Below are positions 19,264 to 27,500 of a stretch of DNA of 27,500 nt, in pieces. The stretch's first letter is position 1. Each line of letters opens with the position of its first letter. The notes under the pieces were generated by a model. That model saw only the letters and a program-made list of their open reading frames with translations. It made no database searches and had not been told where the DNA came from. The stretch is taken from the NCBI GenBank assembly GCA_963575745.1, contig CAUYUJ010016342.1:90001-117500 (forward strand), in the 5' to 3' direction. Made by a program: the position numbers and the translations under genes. This DNA comes from Prorocentrum cordatum. Lineage: Eukaryota; Sar; Dinophyceae; Prorocentrales; Prorocentraceae.

Positions 19264-19846
19264 GGAGTCAAGACGAACACCGATCGCACCTAGTTTCTGG
19301 GCCACTGGCGCGCATCGAATAACGGACGTGGTCCGACCGTCGAACAACAGCGAACGTCGACTAAAAACGCTCGACGGCCGAGGCTCGTTAACATGAGCTC
19401 CTCCTCTTCCCCCTTCCCTCCCCCTGTCCCGATCCTCGCATTCTGCCTTATCTTTCGTTCTTGGCTTTCCTCCTACATCCTCGCACTTCCTCCATCCTCG
19501 TGGCATGCGCGCTCGCGTCGAACGCGGCGGTGCTCGACGTGGCGTTTGCGTTGCTTGCGGGCCCGTTACCCCACCTGCATGGACCACTGGATTTCCGAAA
19601 CAAGCCCCGTGGATGGCGCACATGACGCCGGGCCCTGCTCTTAGCCATTCATGCGCCTGCCGCTCGCCGTTGGCGCCGTGGTGCTCTTTTCCCGGGCGCC
19701 GCGGCGCCTTTGTGTTTCCAGCGGCGCAGGCCGCACTAGCTCGCTGGGTTTAGGATGGGCGTGGCAAGCAGCAGCAGGGCAATAGGTTGCACTGGTTCCC
19801 TACAAGGCGCTGTTGGCGCTGGCGCTAATCACCGTTGGCGACGCAG
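19264..19846. other. Spacer between 55-bp array and gene, copy B
   Basis: Counterpart of 12893-13475 with scattered single-base differences. No gene was recognised; the C-terminal extension of the copy B gene reads into its right end. Confidence 0.45.
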
Positions 19847-21139
19847 TTACTGTTCGATCTCTGTCACAACCTGGGTCGGTCGCCATCCCAAACAGTCAAC
19901 TCTGGGAGCCACTGCTGTACAAAAGTTGCGGGGCCCGGGCTTCCCTCTGCAAAAACTGGCCCCCATCAGCCCATCTCCTCGGAGTGGATATCCCTGCGCC
20001 TTGCTCGGAGACCCCTTACTCGGCGCCGCGCCCTGAGTCGGCGCCGCGCCCTGACTCGGCGCCGCGCCCTGACTCGGCGCCGCGCCCGAGCCCGTGCCCT
20101 TTCCCGCCGCCAACCTCTGCCGCAACGATGAGCCCACCCACTGCACCTTCTCCTCCTGGGCGCGGGCGACTTTGGGCCTCTTGCCTGATCCCCCGTGGCT
20201 GCTGGGGGCAACGTTGGCCGCGCCATCCGCCGGGCCTCCCGGGCTGGCCGCGTCCTCCGCCTTAGGCTCGTTCGTGAAGCCTTGCACCGTCTTTGGCTTA
20301 TCGAGGTCGGGCACCTGCAACCCTTTTTCCTTGAACATGTCCACCAGCGGCTCCGACATCATCGTCCTGCCACCCATCTTCATCTTGGCAGGGGAATTGA
20401 TGTCGAAGGGGTCCTCGATCTCCACCTCATCGGCGAAGGCGAAGTCGATGGATTCGTCTTCGCCGGGCATGAGCGAGCACAGGCACTTCTTGGCCAGCAT
20501 GCGATACCAGCCTGCCGCGTCGGCAAGCTGAACCATCGACATGTCCTTCATGTCCTTCATGGGCTTGCCATTGAGCGCGTAGGCGGCCACGAACCAGTCG
20601 ATCAAATCGTCGATGTGCGACCCCTTGTCGGTGCACTGCGATGGAAGCTCTGCGTCTGGAGAAGCCCCGACAGCCCAAGCGAGCACCCCGACAAGGTCAA
20701 CCTTTGGCCAGTCCGCGCCGTCGAACAGATCCGGCTCCATCCTCTGGAAGGCGGGTTTCACGACGACGTCAACGTACTTCACGAGGTGCTTGATCCTCTT
20801 GCAGGCCACTGCGATTTTCCTCCTCTTCGGAGGCGGTGGCCCAGGCTTCATCGTTGCGTCGCCCTTCTTGTGGGTTCCATTCATGAGGTCCATGAGCGTG
20901 CCATCGCTCGCGAAGCTTTCGAGGGTCATCAGGGCGGCGGGGTCCTCGAACAGGCTCGCCAACCCTTCGCTCTGCAACGCCTGGCGGACTCCGAACAACA
21001 ACTTTGGCCGCTGCTGCAGCAGCCCCACGGTCTTTTCCATCTCCTTCTGGGCGGCAATCTCGGTGAAGGTGCCGAAGCCCTCGATCACCGCATCGGCCTG
21101 CGCATTCGCCTGTTTCTCAGTGAAGCGTTCGTTCGCCAT
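19847..21139 (-). CDS. Intronless gene of unknown function, copy B, with 3' read-through extension
   Basis: ATG at 21139 opens MANERFTEKQANAQADAV; the frame runs 430 codons to 19847. Up to residue 381 it matches copy A; there copy A has TAG and copy B CAG (19994-19996), adding 49 residues of low plausibility (QGYPLRGDGLM and on). Visible features: a helical Gln/Ala/Glu-rich start (about 1-40); a Pro-rich basic patch PPPPKRRK (101-108) that could be a nuclear localisation signal; acidic/hydrophobic central sequence with LIDWFVAAYALNG, MKDMKDMSMVQLADAAGWY and GEDESIDFAFADEVEIED; a Pro/Gly/Ser-rich tail and GAAPSQ repeats. No catalytic motif or known domain is recognised. The frame stays open for 82 codons upstream, but this is not conserved in copy A, so 21139 is chosen. 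Divergence from copy A shows little protein-level constraint, so it may also be a pseudogene. Confidence 0.6.
   Translation of the reverse strand: MANERFTEKQANAQADAVIEGFGTFTEIAAQKEMEKTVGLLQQRPKLLFGVRQALQSEGLASLFEDPAALMTLESFASDGTLMDLMNGTHKKGDATMKPGPPPPKRRKIAVACKRIKHLVKYVDVVVKPAFQRMEPDLFDGADWPKVDLVGVLAWAVGASPDAELPSQCTDKGSHIDDLIDWFVAAYALNGKPMKDMKDMSMVQLADAAGWYRMLAKKCLCSLMPGEDESIDFAFADEVEIEDPFDINSPAKMKMGGRTMMSEPLVDMFKEKGLQVPDLDKPKTVQGFTNEPKAEDAASPGGPADGAANVAPSSHGGSGKRPKVARAQEEKVQWVGSSLRQRLAAGKGTGSGAAPSQGAAPSQGAAPTQGAAPSKGSPSKAQGYPLRGDGLMGASFCRGKPGPRNFCTAVAPRVDCLGWRPTQVVTEIEQ
20018..20088 (-). repeat. 18-bp repeat encoding the GAAPSQ hexapeptides, copy B
   Basis: Four 18-bp units as in copy A, same number and order, in frame with the gene. 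Confidence 0.9.
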
Positions 21140-22450
21140 CGGTGGCGGGCCCTTGCAGTGCACCAGGGGCGCCCTAGCCAACTGATGAGCCCGAGCGCTG
21201 CTACGGCGCTGAGGCGTGGCAAGCAGGAGGGAACCAGGGCCCGACACCGCGAGTAGGCAGGGCTGCCAACGCGCAACTGCACGCTGGGCCCCCATCGCGC
21301 TTCGGGATAATGCGGCGGCGCACGCCGAGGGGACGGCCGATCGAACGCAACGTCCGAGAGATGACTGTGCCCCAACACTGGCCACTGCATTTCAAGAAGC
21401 ATCCGAGACACCCCAAAACGAACCCAACAGGACCCCAGAGACCGCCAAGAGGACCCCCAAACGATATCGCCCCCATGGTAGAATGTGGCCAACCCGCCGC
21501 CGGGATATCTGATGCCTGGGCGGTCCAAAAGACAATGGGTAGAGCACGCGGAGCGTGAACGAAAGAATTTGCAAACCGAATGGGTTCCACCGGCAGCGGC
21601 ACTGGGGGCCAGGCCCTTCCAGAAGGGGGCGTCGGGCATGTCGATTGACACCCCATGCAACATGAAGGCGCCCGCGACCTATACCAGTCATGAGTTTCGA
21701 TATAAGCACCCGAAGTACTGAGAGTTCCGTGTTTGTTATTCCAAGCCAAACTTCCCTCGCTCCCGTCGCATCCCGCCCGCCCCCCACCTTCCCTCCGTCG
21801 CTATTGCGATTTATGTCACTGTTTCCCCTGAAGGCGGGGGGGCGGGGGCGATCGCGGCATCCTCCCATTGGGGGCTCCACGCTGATGGGGTCATGTTGAT
21901 GCTGGATGGGCGCCGCTCTTCCTCCCGTCAGGCCGCCGTCGTCTTCCTCTCCCGCTAAGGCCCCAAGATGGAACCCTGAAGGCCTCGCGGGGCCCCCCAG
22001 CCCCCCCCCCCCACCCCCCATGGGTATCCAACGGAGGCCCCCGCCACCCCCGAGGAATCAGCAGGGCCCTCACGCGGATATTTCTCTAGTGGGCGGGCCC
22101 CCGTGGAGGGTCGCCACATCAGGGCCTGCCACAACGCCGCAGCCCACCTCCCTGCGCGAGCCCCCCGGCGGGCGGCGCGAAGCACCGACGCGGAGCTCTC
22201 GTTCACTTGCGACGCCACGCGGCCCGCGTCAGGGGGAGCAAACGCAACGTTGAAAGCCGAATGGGGCGGCGCCCTCGCGGCGCAACTTCGGGGCCCGCCC
22301 CCGCCGCCGCGGCTGCGCGGCTCCAGGGGGGACCTAAATGGCCGAGGACGTCCTTGCAATGACACTCCGCCCTCCCATGAGGGGAGAGCCCAGGCTTCTC
22401 GACCACCTTGCGAAGGTGCTATCCTGATTGACTTCGACCTCCCTTGACGG
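21140..22450. other. 5' flank of the copy B gene
   Basis: Counterpart of 14773-16080. A 25-bp stretch at 21182-21206 (minus strand) has partial resemblance to a spliced leader, noted among the findings. A C-rich block at about 22001-22018 is longer than in copy A. No further gene was recognised. Confidence 0.45.
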
Positions 22451-22698
22451 GGCGCGAGCCCGAGCGGCTATCTCGACCCCGCCCGACTGGGCCCTCGATC
22501 CCGCCGACCGGGCCCTCGATCCCGCGACCCCGAGCGGCCATCTCGAACAGTGAAAGCACGTGCAATCCATGAATAAGCGCAGCCCGAGTCGATAGTCATT
22601 TGGTTTCCACGAGATGTCGCGAGGCAGCCGCACTCCTACGAATGTAGTGGCCCATGGCCCCTCCCGCCACCGCGCCTGGGCTGCGGGTCAGAGAAGCC

Positions 22699-23069
22699 TT
22701 TTGGACGCAAGCGAAATTATTCTGGAAGGCTCTCGAGGGCTTCTTCTGGGGGCTCCTGGGATCCTCTCGGGGCCCCTTTAGGGGGCCTCTATAAGCCTCA
22801 TGGGGGCTTCTGAAGAACTCTCGGGGGCGTCTCGGACGCCTCTAGGGTGCTCTTGGCCGCCATCTTGGGTCGGATGTCTCTAAGTGTCCGTTCATGCCCC
22901 CCTTCCCGGGCCACTTTTGGGGCCCTCTTGGGCGCCTCGTGGGCCGTATTGGGGGGCTCGTAGGCCTTCCACGGGCCCTCTTTGACCGTCTCGGGGCTCT
23001 CTTGGGGGACTGTTGCGCCGCACTGGAAGACTATTTGGGGCCTCTGGTGCCGCCCTGGGATATTGGGAG
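22699..23069 (-). repeat. Degenerate CCAAGATGG-family field, inverted, copy B
   Basis: Counterpart of 16330-16700, nearly identical (for example GGCCGCATTG becomes GGCCGTATTG). Confidence 0.65.
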
Positions 23070-23157
23070 AAAGAGGGGCAACGCCAAAACCACGGAGAAC
23101 CCCATAAACAAACTATGACGTTCTCGCATTCCTAAGGGACCTCTTGAAGCGCGCATC

Positions 23158-24090
23158 GCATGTTAACTTCAAAACGCAATCGGTCACCGTCCAGGGTTCA
23201 CTTTAGTTTCCAAGCCAACATGGCGACTTTTCGCTGGTGGAGACCTGGGGAATTGCATGTAAACTTCAAGATCCAATCGATCACCGTTAAGGATTCACTT
23301 TCATTTCCAAGCCAACACTGCGACTTTTTTCAATTCTGAACAATAAAGAACTCCTCGACGCGCGCGCGCGGGTGACCGCGCGCGCGCGGGTGACCCACCC
23401 ACGCGCGTTTGTCGGCCTCCTTAAAGAGCCACAGAAATTTCCAATTCAATTTTTGAGATTACATGTCGGCTTTTCTATGGTAGACAATACAGATCTCCTC
23501 AACACGCGCCCGCGCGCGCGGGTGACCATTGTCACCCGCTCGCGGGTGACGCGTGTCACCGTCGGCCTCCTTAAAGAGCCACAGAAATTTCAAATTCAGT
23601 TTTTGGAATTACATGTGGTCTTTTTTCCATTGTGGACAATACAAAACTCCAACGCGCGCGCGGGTGACCCGGCACCCGTCGGCCTCCTTAAAGAGCCACA
23701 GAAATTTCAAATTCAGTTTCTGGAATTACATGTAGACTTTTCTATTGTGGGCAATCTAGAAGTCCGCACGCGCGCGCGCGCGCCGCGCGCGCGCGCGCGC
23801 GGGTGTCCCCGGCCACTCGCACGTTTCGCGGGTGACACGCCACCCGTCGGCCTCCTTAAAGGGCCACAGAAATTTCAAATTCAGTTTTTGGAAATACATG
23901 GCAGCTTTTCTATTGTGGACACTACAGAACACCTCACGCGCGCGCGCGCGCGGATGCGCGCGCGCGCGGGTGACCCCGGCCACCCGCACGTGCGGGTGAC
24001 CCGGACCCGCGCGCGCGCGGGTCACCCGAAATCCGTTCGGCCACCGTTAAGCATTCATTTGAGTTTTCAGGCCAACATAGGGGGCTTTTC
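23158..24090 (+). repeat. Modular array of about 90-bp cores and (CG)n-GGGTGACC tracts, copy B
   Basis: Same cores in the same order as copy A. CG tracts differ by 2-bp steps (for example near 23358 against 16988). The frame 23372-24136 is open across four cores, each read as VGLLKEPQKF(Q/P)IQFLELHV-like peptide, joined by Arg-Ala/Val-Thr runs from the CG tracts. Copy A does not keep this frame. Called a repeat, with coding possible but unproven. Confidence 0.85.
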
Positions 24091-24424
24091 GATTAAATCG
24101 ATAAGTCACAAAGACACCATGAGCCATGATACTTGAAAAAACACCATGACATCATTACCCAGCGCCGAGCTCATGATCTCATGGTAGATTTATTGTATTC
24201 CCGCACCAACACCAAGGCCAGCTACGCCCGCCGCAGCTCGGCATAATCGAGCCAAGCCCCGCTAAAACCAATGCAGGCGGGCCCAGCCCAGCAGCGCCTA
24301 GGTCAAGTCGGCAGAACCCCCCCCCCCCCAGTCCAGCGCGGAACGCCGCAGCTCGGACCCGCTCGGCGCGAATCCATGAAGCTCAGCTCTGCGCACACCA
24401 AAAACACGCAGTCCACCAAGGACC

Positions 24425-24800
24425 AGCAAGCCTCAAGGTAGCGCGGCCCGGCCCAGCCCCGCCCAATTCAGCCGAACAGATAACGAATCCTACTGGGCCC
24501 GCGTTTGCCAAGACCAGCTTCTGTCGGCCCACTGCAATCCATCCTGGCCCAGCTCAGCCCAGCTCAGACAAAATCCTACTCAGCGCGGCCCAGCGCACCT
24601 CCACTGGAGCTTGACAAGCTCACCTCGGCCAGCCCCTGCTCGGCAGTCAGAAATCAGCCCAATGCCGCCCCGTCGGGCTCGCCCAGCGCAAGCCAGCTCA
24701 GCCCGAGACGGTCCAGCCCAACATGCAGAGAAATGCCCAGTCAAGCTTTTCCCAGGTCCGTCGAGACCCACCCAGCCAAGCACGAGCCACTTCAACCCAA
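24425..24800 (+). repeat. Degenerate CCCAGCTCAG field
   Basis: Repeated words GGCCCAGCTCAGCCCAGCTC, GCGCGGCCCAGCGCA, CAGCCCAACATGC and CACCCAGCCAAGC in loose 10-bp steps. It continues the composition of the last 150 bp of the duplicated unit but is absent after copy A, so it marks the right outer flank. Confidence 0.6.
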
Positions 24801-25075
24801 CTGAGTTCAGCCCTGCCACCTGGCGGAAGCAAGCCGCGGGCACATTCATGGGTCGCGCTTGCCCCCGAGTGGCCCGCGCGTCACGTGTGTTTCCGAAACT
24901 GCAGCGGGCGCGTTCGCATGGTGCGCGCGGGCCCATATTGGTCCGCCGCGCGCCACGTCGCCCCCGCCACAGCTCGGTCCTGGTCGCGCCCCGCGGGTCC
25001 CCGAGTGCAGATCGCAACCACAATAGCCTCGCTGGCTGTCGGCGCGCCCACAAAGGGGGGGGTCTACCTCTGAAG
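24801..25075. other. Low-copy GC-rich spacer
   Basis: No repeat, RNA gene or convincing coding frame was seen between the CCCAGC field and the composite elements. Confidence 0.4.
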
Positions 25076-25657
25076 GCCTTTCGAGCAGGTCTACCTTTCA
25101 AGGTTTGTTTGTTTTTCCCTGAACTCTCCGAACGATCACACGGGATACCTACGGACACGCGCTCCCCGAACGTTCACACACATGCTTGTAAGTATCCTCT
25201 CACTCCTGTTTGTACCTGCGGTTTCCTCCGTACCCCCCCCCCCCCACACACACACACACACCACTTCCAGCATCATATGTGTAACCATCATTGTCACCAT
25301 CACCAGCACCCCATTACATCATCGCCACCACCATCACCAGCGGCAACATCACAAGCAAGATCATCGTCATCATCATCACTAGCATGATCCCCATCATCAT
25401 GGTCAGCACCATCATGATAATCAGCATCAACATAAACAACGGCTTCGAAACATTAGCAACATTGGCATAATCACAAACATCATCGTCGTCATCGTCATCG
25501 TCACCACCCTTATCATCATCAGCATCACCATCATCATCAGCAGCATCAAGTAAATCGTCATCATAATGAAAAACCAACATCATCAACATCATCATCCTCA
25601 TCATCAACATCGCCATCATCATCAACATCATCGTCATCACCGCCATCTCCATCATGA
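25076..25657 (+). repeat. Composite dispersed element, copy 3 (partial beta, gamma)
   Basis: Beta is cut short at its left end; CTCTCCGAACGATCACACGG, ACACGCGCTCCCCGAACGTT and AAGTATCCTCTCACTC match the other copies. An unusual C14 plus (CA)n stretch sits where the CACCTCCGAT end of beta is in other copies. Gamma is the CAT/ATC tract 25268-25655. Confidence 0.78.
25231..25262 (+). repeat. Poly-C run followed by (CA)n
   Basis: About fourteen C then about nine CA units, within the beta module of composite copy 3. Confidence 0.9.
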
Positions 25658-26637
25658 TCTGATGGTTTCGAGGACCCGTTCGAAGGCAGGTTTAAGGAGG
25701 GTCCCAAGTGTTTGTTTGAACAAATGTATTGGAAACAAGATCAGGACCCTACGCTTCTTGGGCCACAGTGGAGGTCATCCAAGAGCGCTCCGACAAAATG
25801 TCTCGAAACAACTCTTGGCACATCTCAGAATTATTTGAAGATGTCTCGGGCCAAACGGAAGTGCTGGAAGTTCCGAAGAGTAGGCCAGCGATTTCAACGC
25901 CCCCATGTTCTCAGGATGGCTCAGGCAAAACGCTTGTGATTAGCACAAGACGTCTTAAACAATAGCCTCGAACATCTCGATGTCGTGAGGATGTCTCAGG
26001 CGAAGCGTACATTTCCCAAACCTGACCTGGCATGACCGGAGCGCGTAAGAGCAATGAATTGCGCGAGAACGTGCAGCAGCATCAACATCACGTGTAGCGT
26101 ACCCGAGCTCTCCGAATGTTCACAACGGGTACCTTTGCACACGCGCTCCGAGAACGTTCGCAAGCGTTTTTCTAAGTATTCTCTCACTCACTGTGCACCT
26201 CCGATATTCTCCGTCTGCCCCTCACTGACAGGAACATCGCCACCATCATCATCGTTACCACCACCAGCACCCCATTCTATTATCGCAACCAGCATCATCA
26301 ACAGCAGCATCACACGCAAGATTCGCGTGATTACAATCACAATCGTGATCACCGTCATCATGATCAGCACAATCATCAGCATCAACATCATCACAAGCAA
26401 CGGCTTCGCAACATGAGCGGCATGATCACTATCAGCAACATCATCATCATCATCAGCAGCAGCATCAGCATCAGCATCTGCATCATATTCATCATAATGT
26501 GCATCATCATCATCATCACCACCACCACCACCATCACCATCACCATCACCACCACCACCACCACCATCATCAGAACCATCATCCTCATCAGTATCAGCAT
26601 CGTCATCAACATCGTCATCACAGACATCCCCATCATG
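25658..26637 (+). repeat. Composite dispersed element, copy 4 (delta, alpha, beta, gamma): the fullest unit
   Basis: Delta starts CTGATGGTTTCGAGGACCCG. Alpha (25758-26010) carries ATCCAAGAGCGCTCCGAC, AAGTTCCGAAGAG and AAGACGTCTTAAACAATAGC. Beta (26015-26230) carries ACCTGACCTGGCATGACCGG, ACACGCGCTCCGAGAACGTT and CTCACTCACTGTGCACCTCC. Gamma is the CAT/CAC tract 26236-26637. It fixes the unit order and gives a period of about 0.98 kb, because the next delta starts at 26638. Confidence 0.82.
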
Positions 26638-26870
26638 ATCGGATTGTTTCGAGGACCCGTCCCAAGGCAGTGTTACCGGGATCTCTCGAGCGAAAGGCTT
26701 TCGTCTGAACAAACATAGCTAAAAACAAGTGTGTTTCAAAGGTTTCGCTTCGTGGGCAATCGTGGGGGCAATCCCAGAGCGCTCAATAAAGATATCCCAA
26801 AGCAGCTCTTGGCGCATCCCAGTGCTTCGGGGATAAGCCAAACGACCTTGTTGACAGTTCCGAGAATCCG
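26638..26870 (+). repeat. Composite dispersed element, copy 5 (delta and truncated alpha)
   Basis: GATTGTTTCGAGGACCCGTC matches delta, and CAGAGCGCTCAATAAAGATA through CAGTTCCGAGAATCC matches the first half of alpha. Similarity stops at about 26870. Confidence 0.72.
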
Positions 26871-26963
26871 CCGGCCCCCTTGTGGGGCCACCAGGCTGCG
26901 AGGCGCGTGATTCGCAGTTTCCTGTACCAGTTGTAGTTTGTAGTTTCCAGTGTTACAATTCTG

Positions 26964-27019
26964 CTTCTTGCTGGTTACTGTAACTAATTGACTTCTTGCT
27001 GGTTACTGTAACTAGTTGA
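26964..27019 (+). repeat. Two 28-bp direct repeats
   Basis: CTTCTTGCTGGTTACTGTAA followed by CTAATTGA or CTAGTTGA occurs twice back to back with one difference. Confidence 0.92.
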
Positions 27020-27104
27020 TTGACCGCGCGAGGGGGGGGGAGGCCCAAACGGGATTTTTAGCGTCCCCTGGGCGCGTTGTCTGAATTGCTGGGGGGGCTC
27101 GAAA

Positions 27105-27490
27105 TCGACACCCCTCACGCAGATCCGCGGGGTCAGGGTCCAAAAACACAAGGGATTTGCCACATTTCTGAAATTCGGTGCCACCCCTCACGCAGATCCG
27201 CGGGGTCAGGGTCCAAAAACACAGGGGATTTGCCACATTTCTGAAATTCGGTGCCACCCCTCACGCAGATCCGCGGGGTCAGGGTCCAAAAACACAGGGG
27301 ATTTGCCACATTTCTGAAATTCGGTGCCACCCCTCACGCAGATCCGCGGGGTCAGGGTCCAAAAACACATGGGACGTGCTACATTTCTGAAATTCGGCGC
27401 CACCACTCACGCAGATCCGCGGGGTCAGGGTCCAAAAACACAAGGGATTTGGCACATTTCTGAAATTCGGTGCCACCCTTCACGCACATC
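27105..27490 (+). repeat. 73-bp tandem repeat, five units and a degenerating sixth
   Basis: Unit markers are CACCCCTCACGCAGATCCGC, GGGGTCAGGGTCCAAAAACA and TTTGCCACATTTCTGAAATT. Full units begin near 27178, 27251, 27324 and 27397, with a left unit from 27105 and a right one breaking down after 27470. 73 is not a multiple of 3, so the overlapping frames here are by-products. Confidence 0.95.
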
Positions 27491-27500
27491 CATCGCAAGG

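Larger units (their letters stand above)
18058..24424 (+). repeat. Tandem duplication of about 6.36 kb, copy B
   Basis: Repeats 11694-18057 in direct orientation without a gap, ending at AGTCCACCAAGGACC(A) 24424-24425, after which it diverges into a CCCAGCTCAG field. The same sub-features occur in the same order. Small indels are concentrated in CG tracts, G runs and the gene. Confidence 0.96.

Noticed and set aside
21140-21385. Upstream start (82 extra codons) for the copy B gene
   Set aside because: A 1-base difference near 21295 in copy B against copy A shifts the frame in this stretch, and the composition is unlike the rest of the protein, so it is better read as untranslated sequence.
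11694-24424. Mobile element with long terminal repeats made of copies A and B
   Set aside because: The copies are directly adjacent with no internal region, no polymerase or integrase is present, and there are no terminal inverted or TG..CA ends.

Overview
The window looks like nuclear DNA of a photosynthetic dinoflagellate. The clues are a plastid light-harvesting gene start preceded by a good trans-splice acceptor, GC-rich sequence, very long simple and degenerate tandem repeats, tandem gene duplication, intronless decayed genes, and no bacterial-style operons. The species cannot be fixed from sequence alone; the assignment is inference.

Layout. Bases 1-487 (minus strand) hold the 5' end of a light-harvesting-complex (LHC) gene that runs off the left edge. 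Bases 838-3400 are repeats: two copies of a composite dispersed element built around a CAT/ATG microsatellite, plus 12-bp, octamer (TAGCCCTA), TA and GGGTGCCC arrays. A broken coding remnant lies at 3540-4151. A 520-bp CAT tract, a degenerate CCAAGATGG repeat field and a 1.1-kb array of 22-bp units carry on to 7085. Bases 7086-9440 are mostly unassigned. A decayed intronless gene with a weak WD-repeat-like segment occupies about 9440-11200 on the minus strand, preceded on its own strand by a 300-bp polypyrimidine tract.

The centre is one direct tandem duplication of about 6.36 kb (copy A 11694-18057, copy B 18058-24424), similar at roughly 98-99% where I compared it by eye. Each copy holds, in order: a 15-unit array of 55-bp repeats, a minus-strand intronless gene of unknown function (381 codons in the inferred common form), a GC-rich flank, a degenerate CTCTTGGGG field, and an array in which about 90-bp cores alternate with (CG)n tracts capped by GGGTGACC. 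The two gene copies are damaged in different places: A has a 1-base insertion near the start, while B has no stop where A stops and reads 49 residues further.

The right end (25076-26870) has three more copies of the same composite CAT-bearing element seen at the left end, here head to tail with a period near 0.98 kb. A 28-bp direct repeat and a 73-bp tandem array close the window. Only the LHC gene, and perhaps the copy B gene, look potentially functional. Most other long open frames are by-products of repeats.
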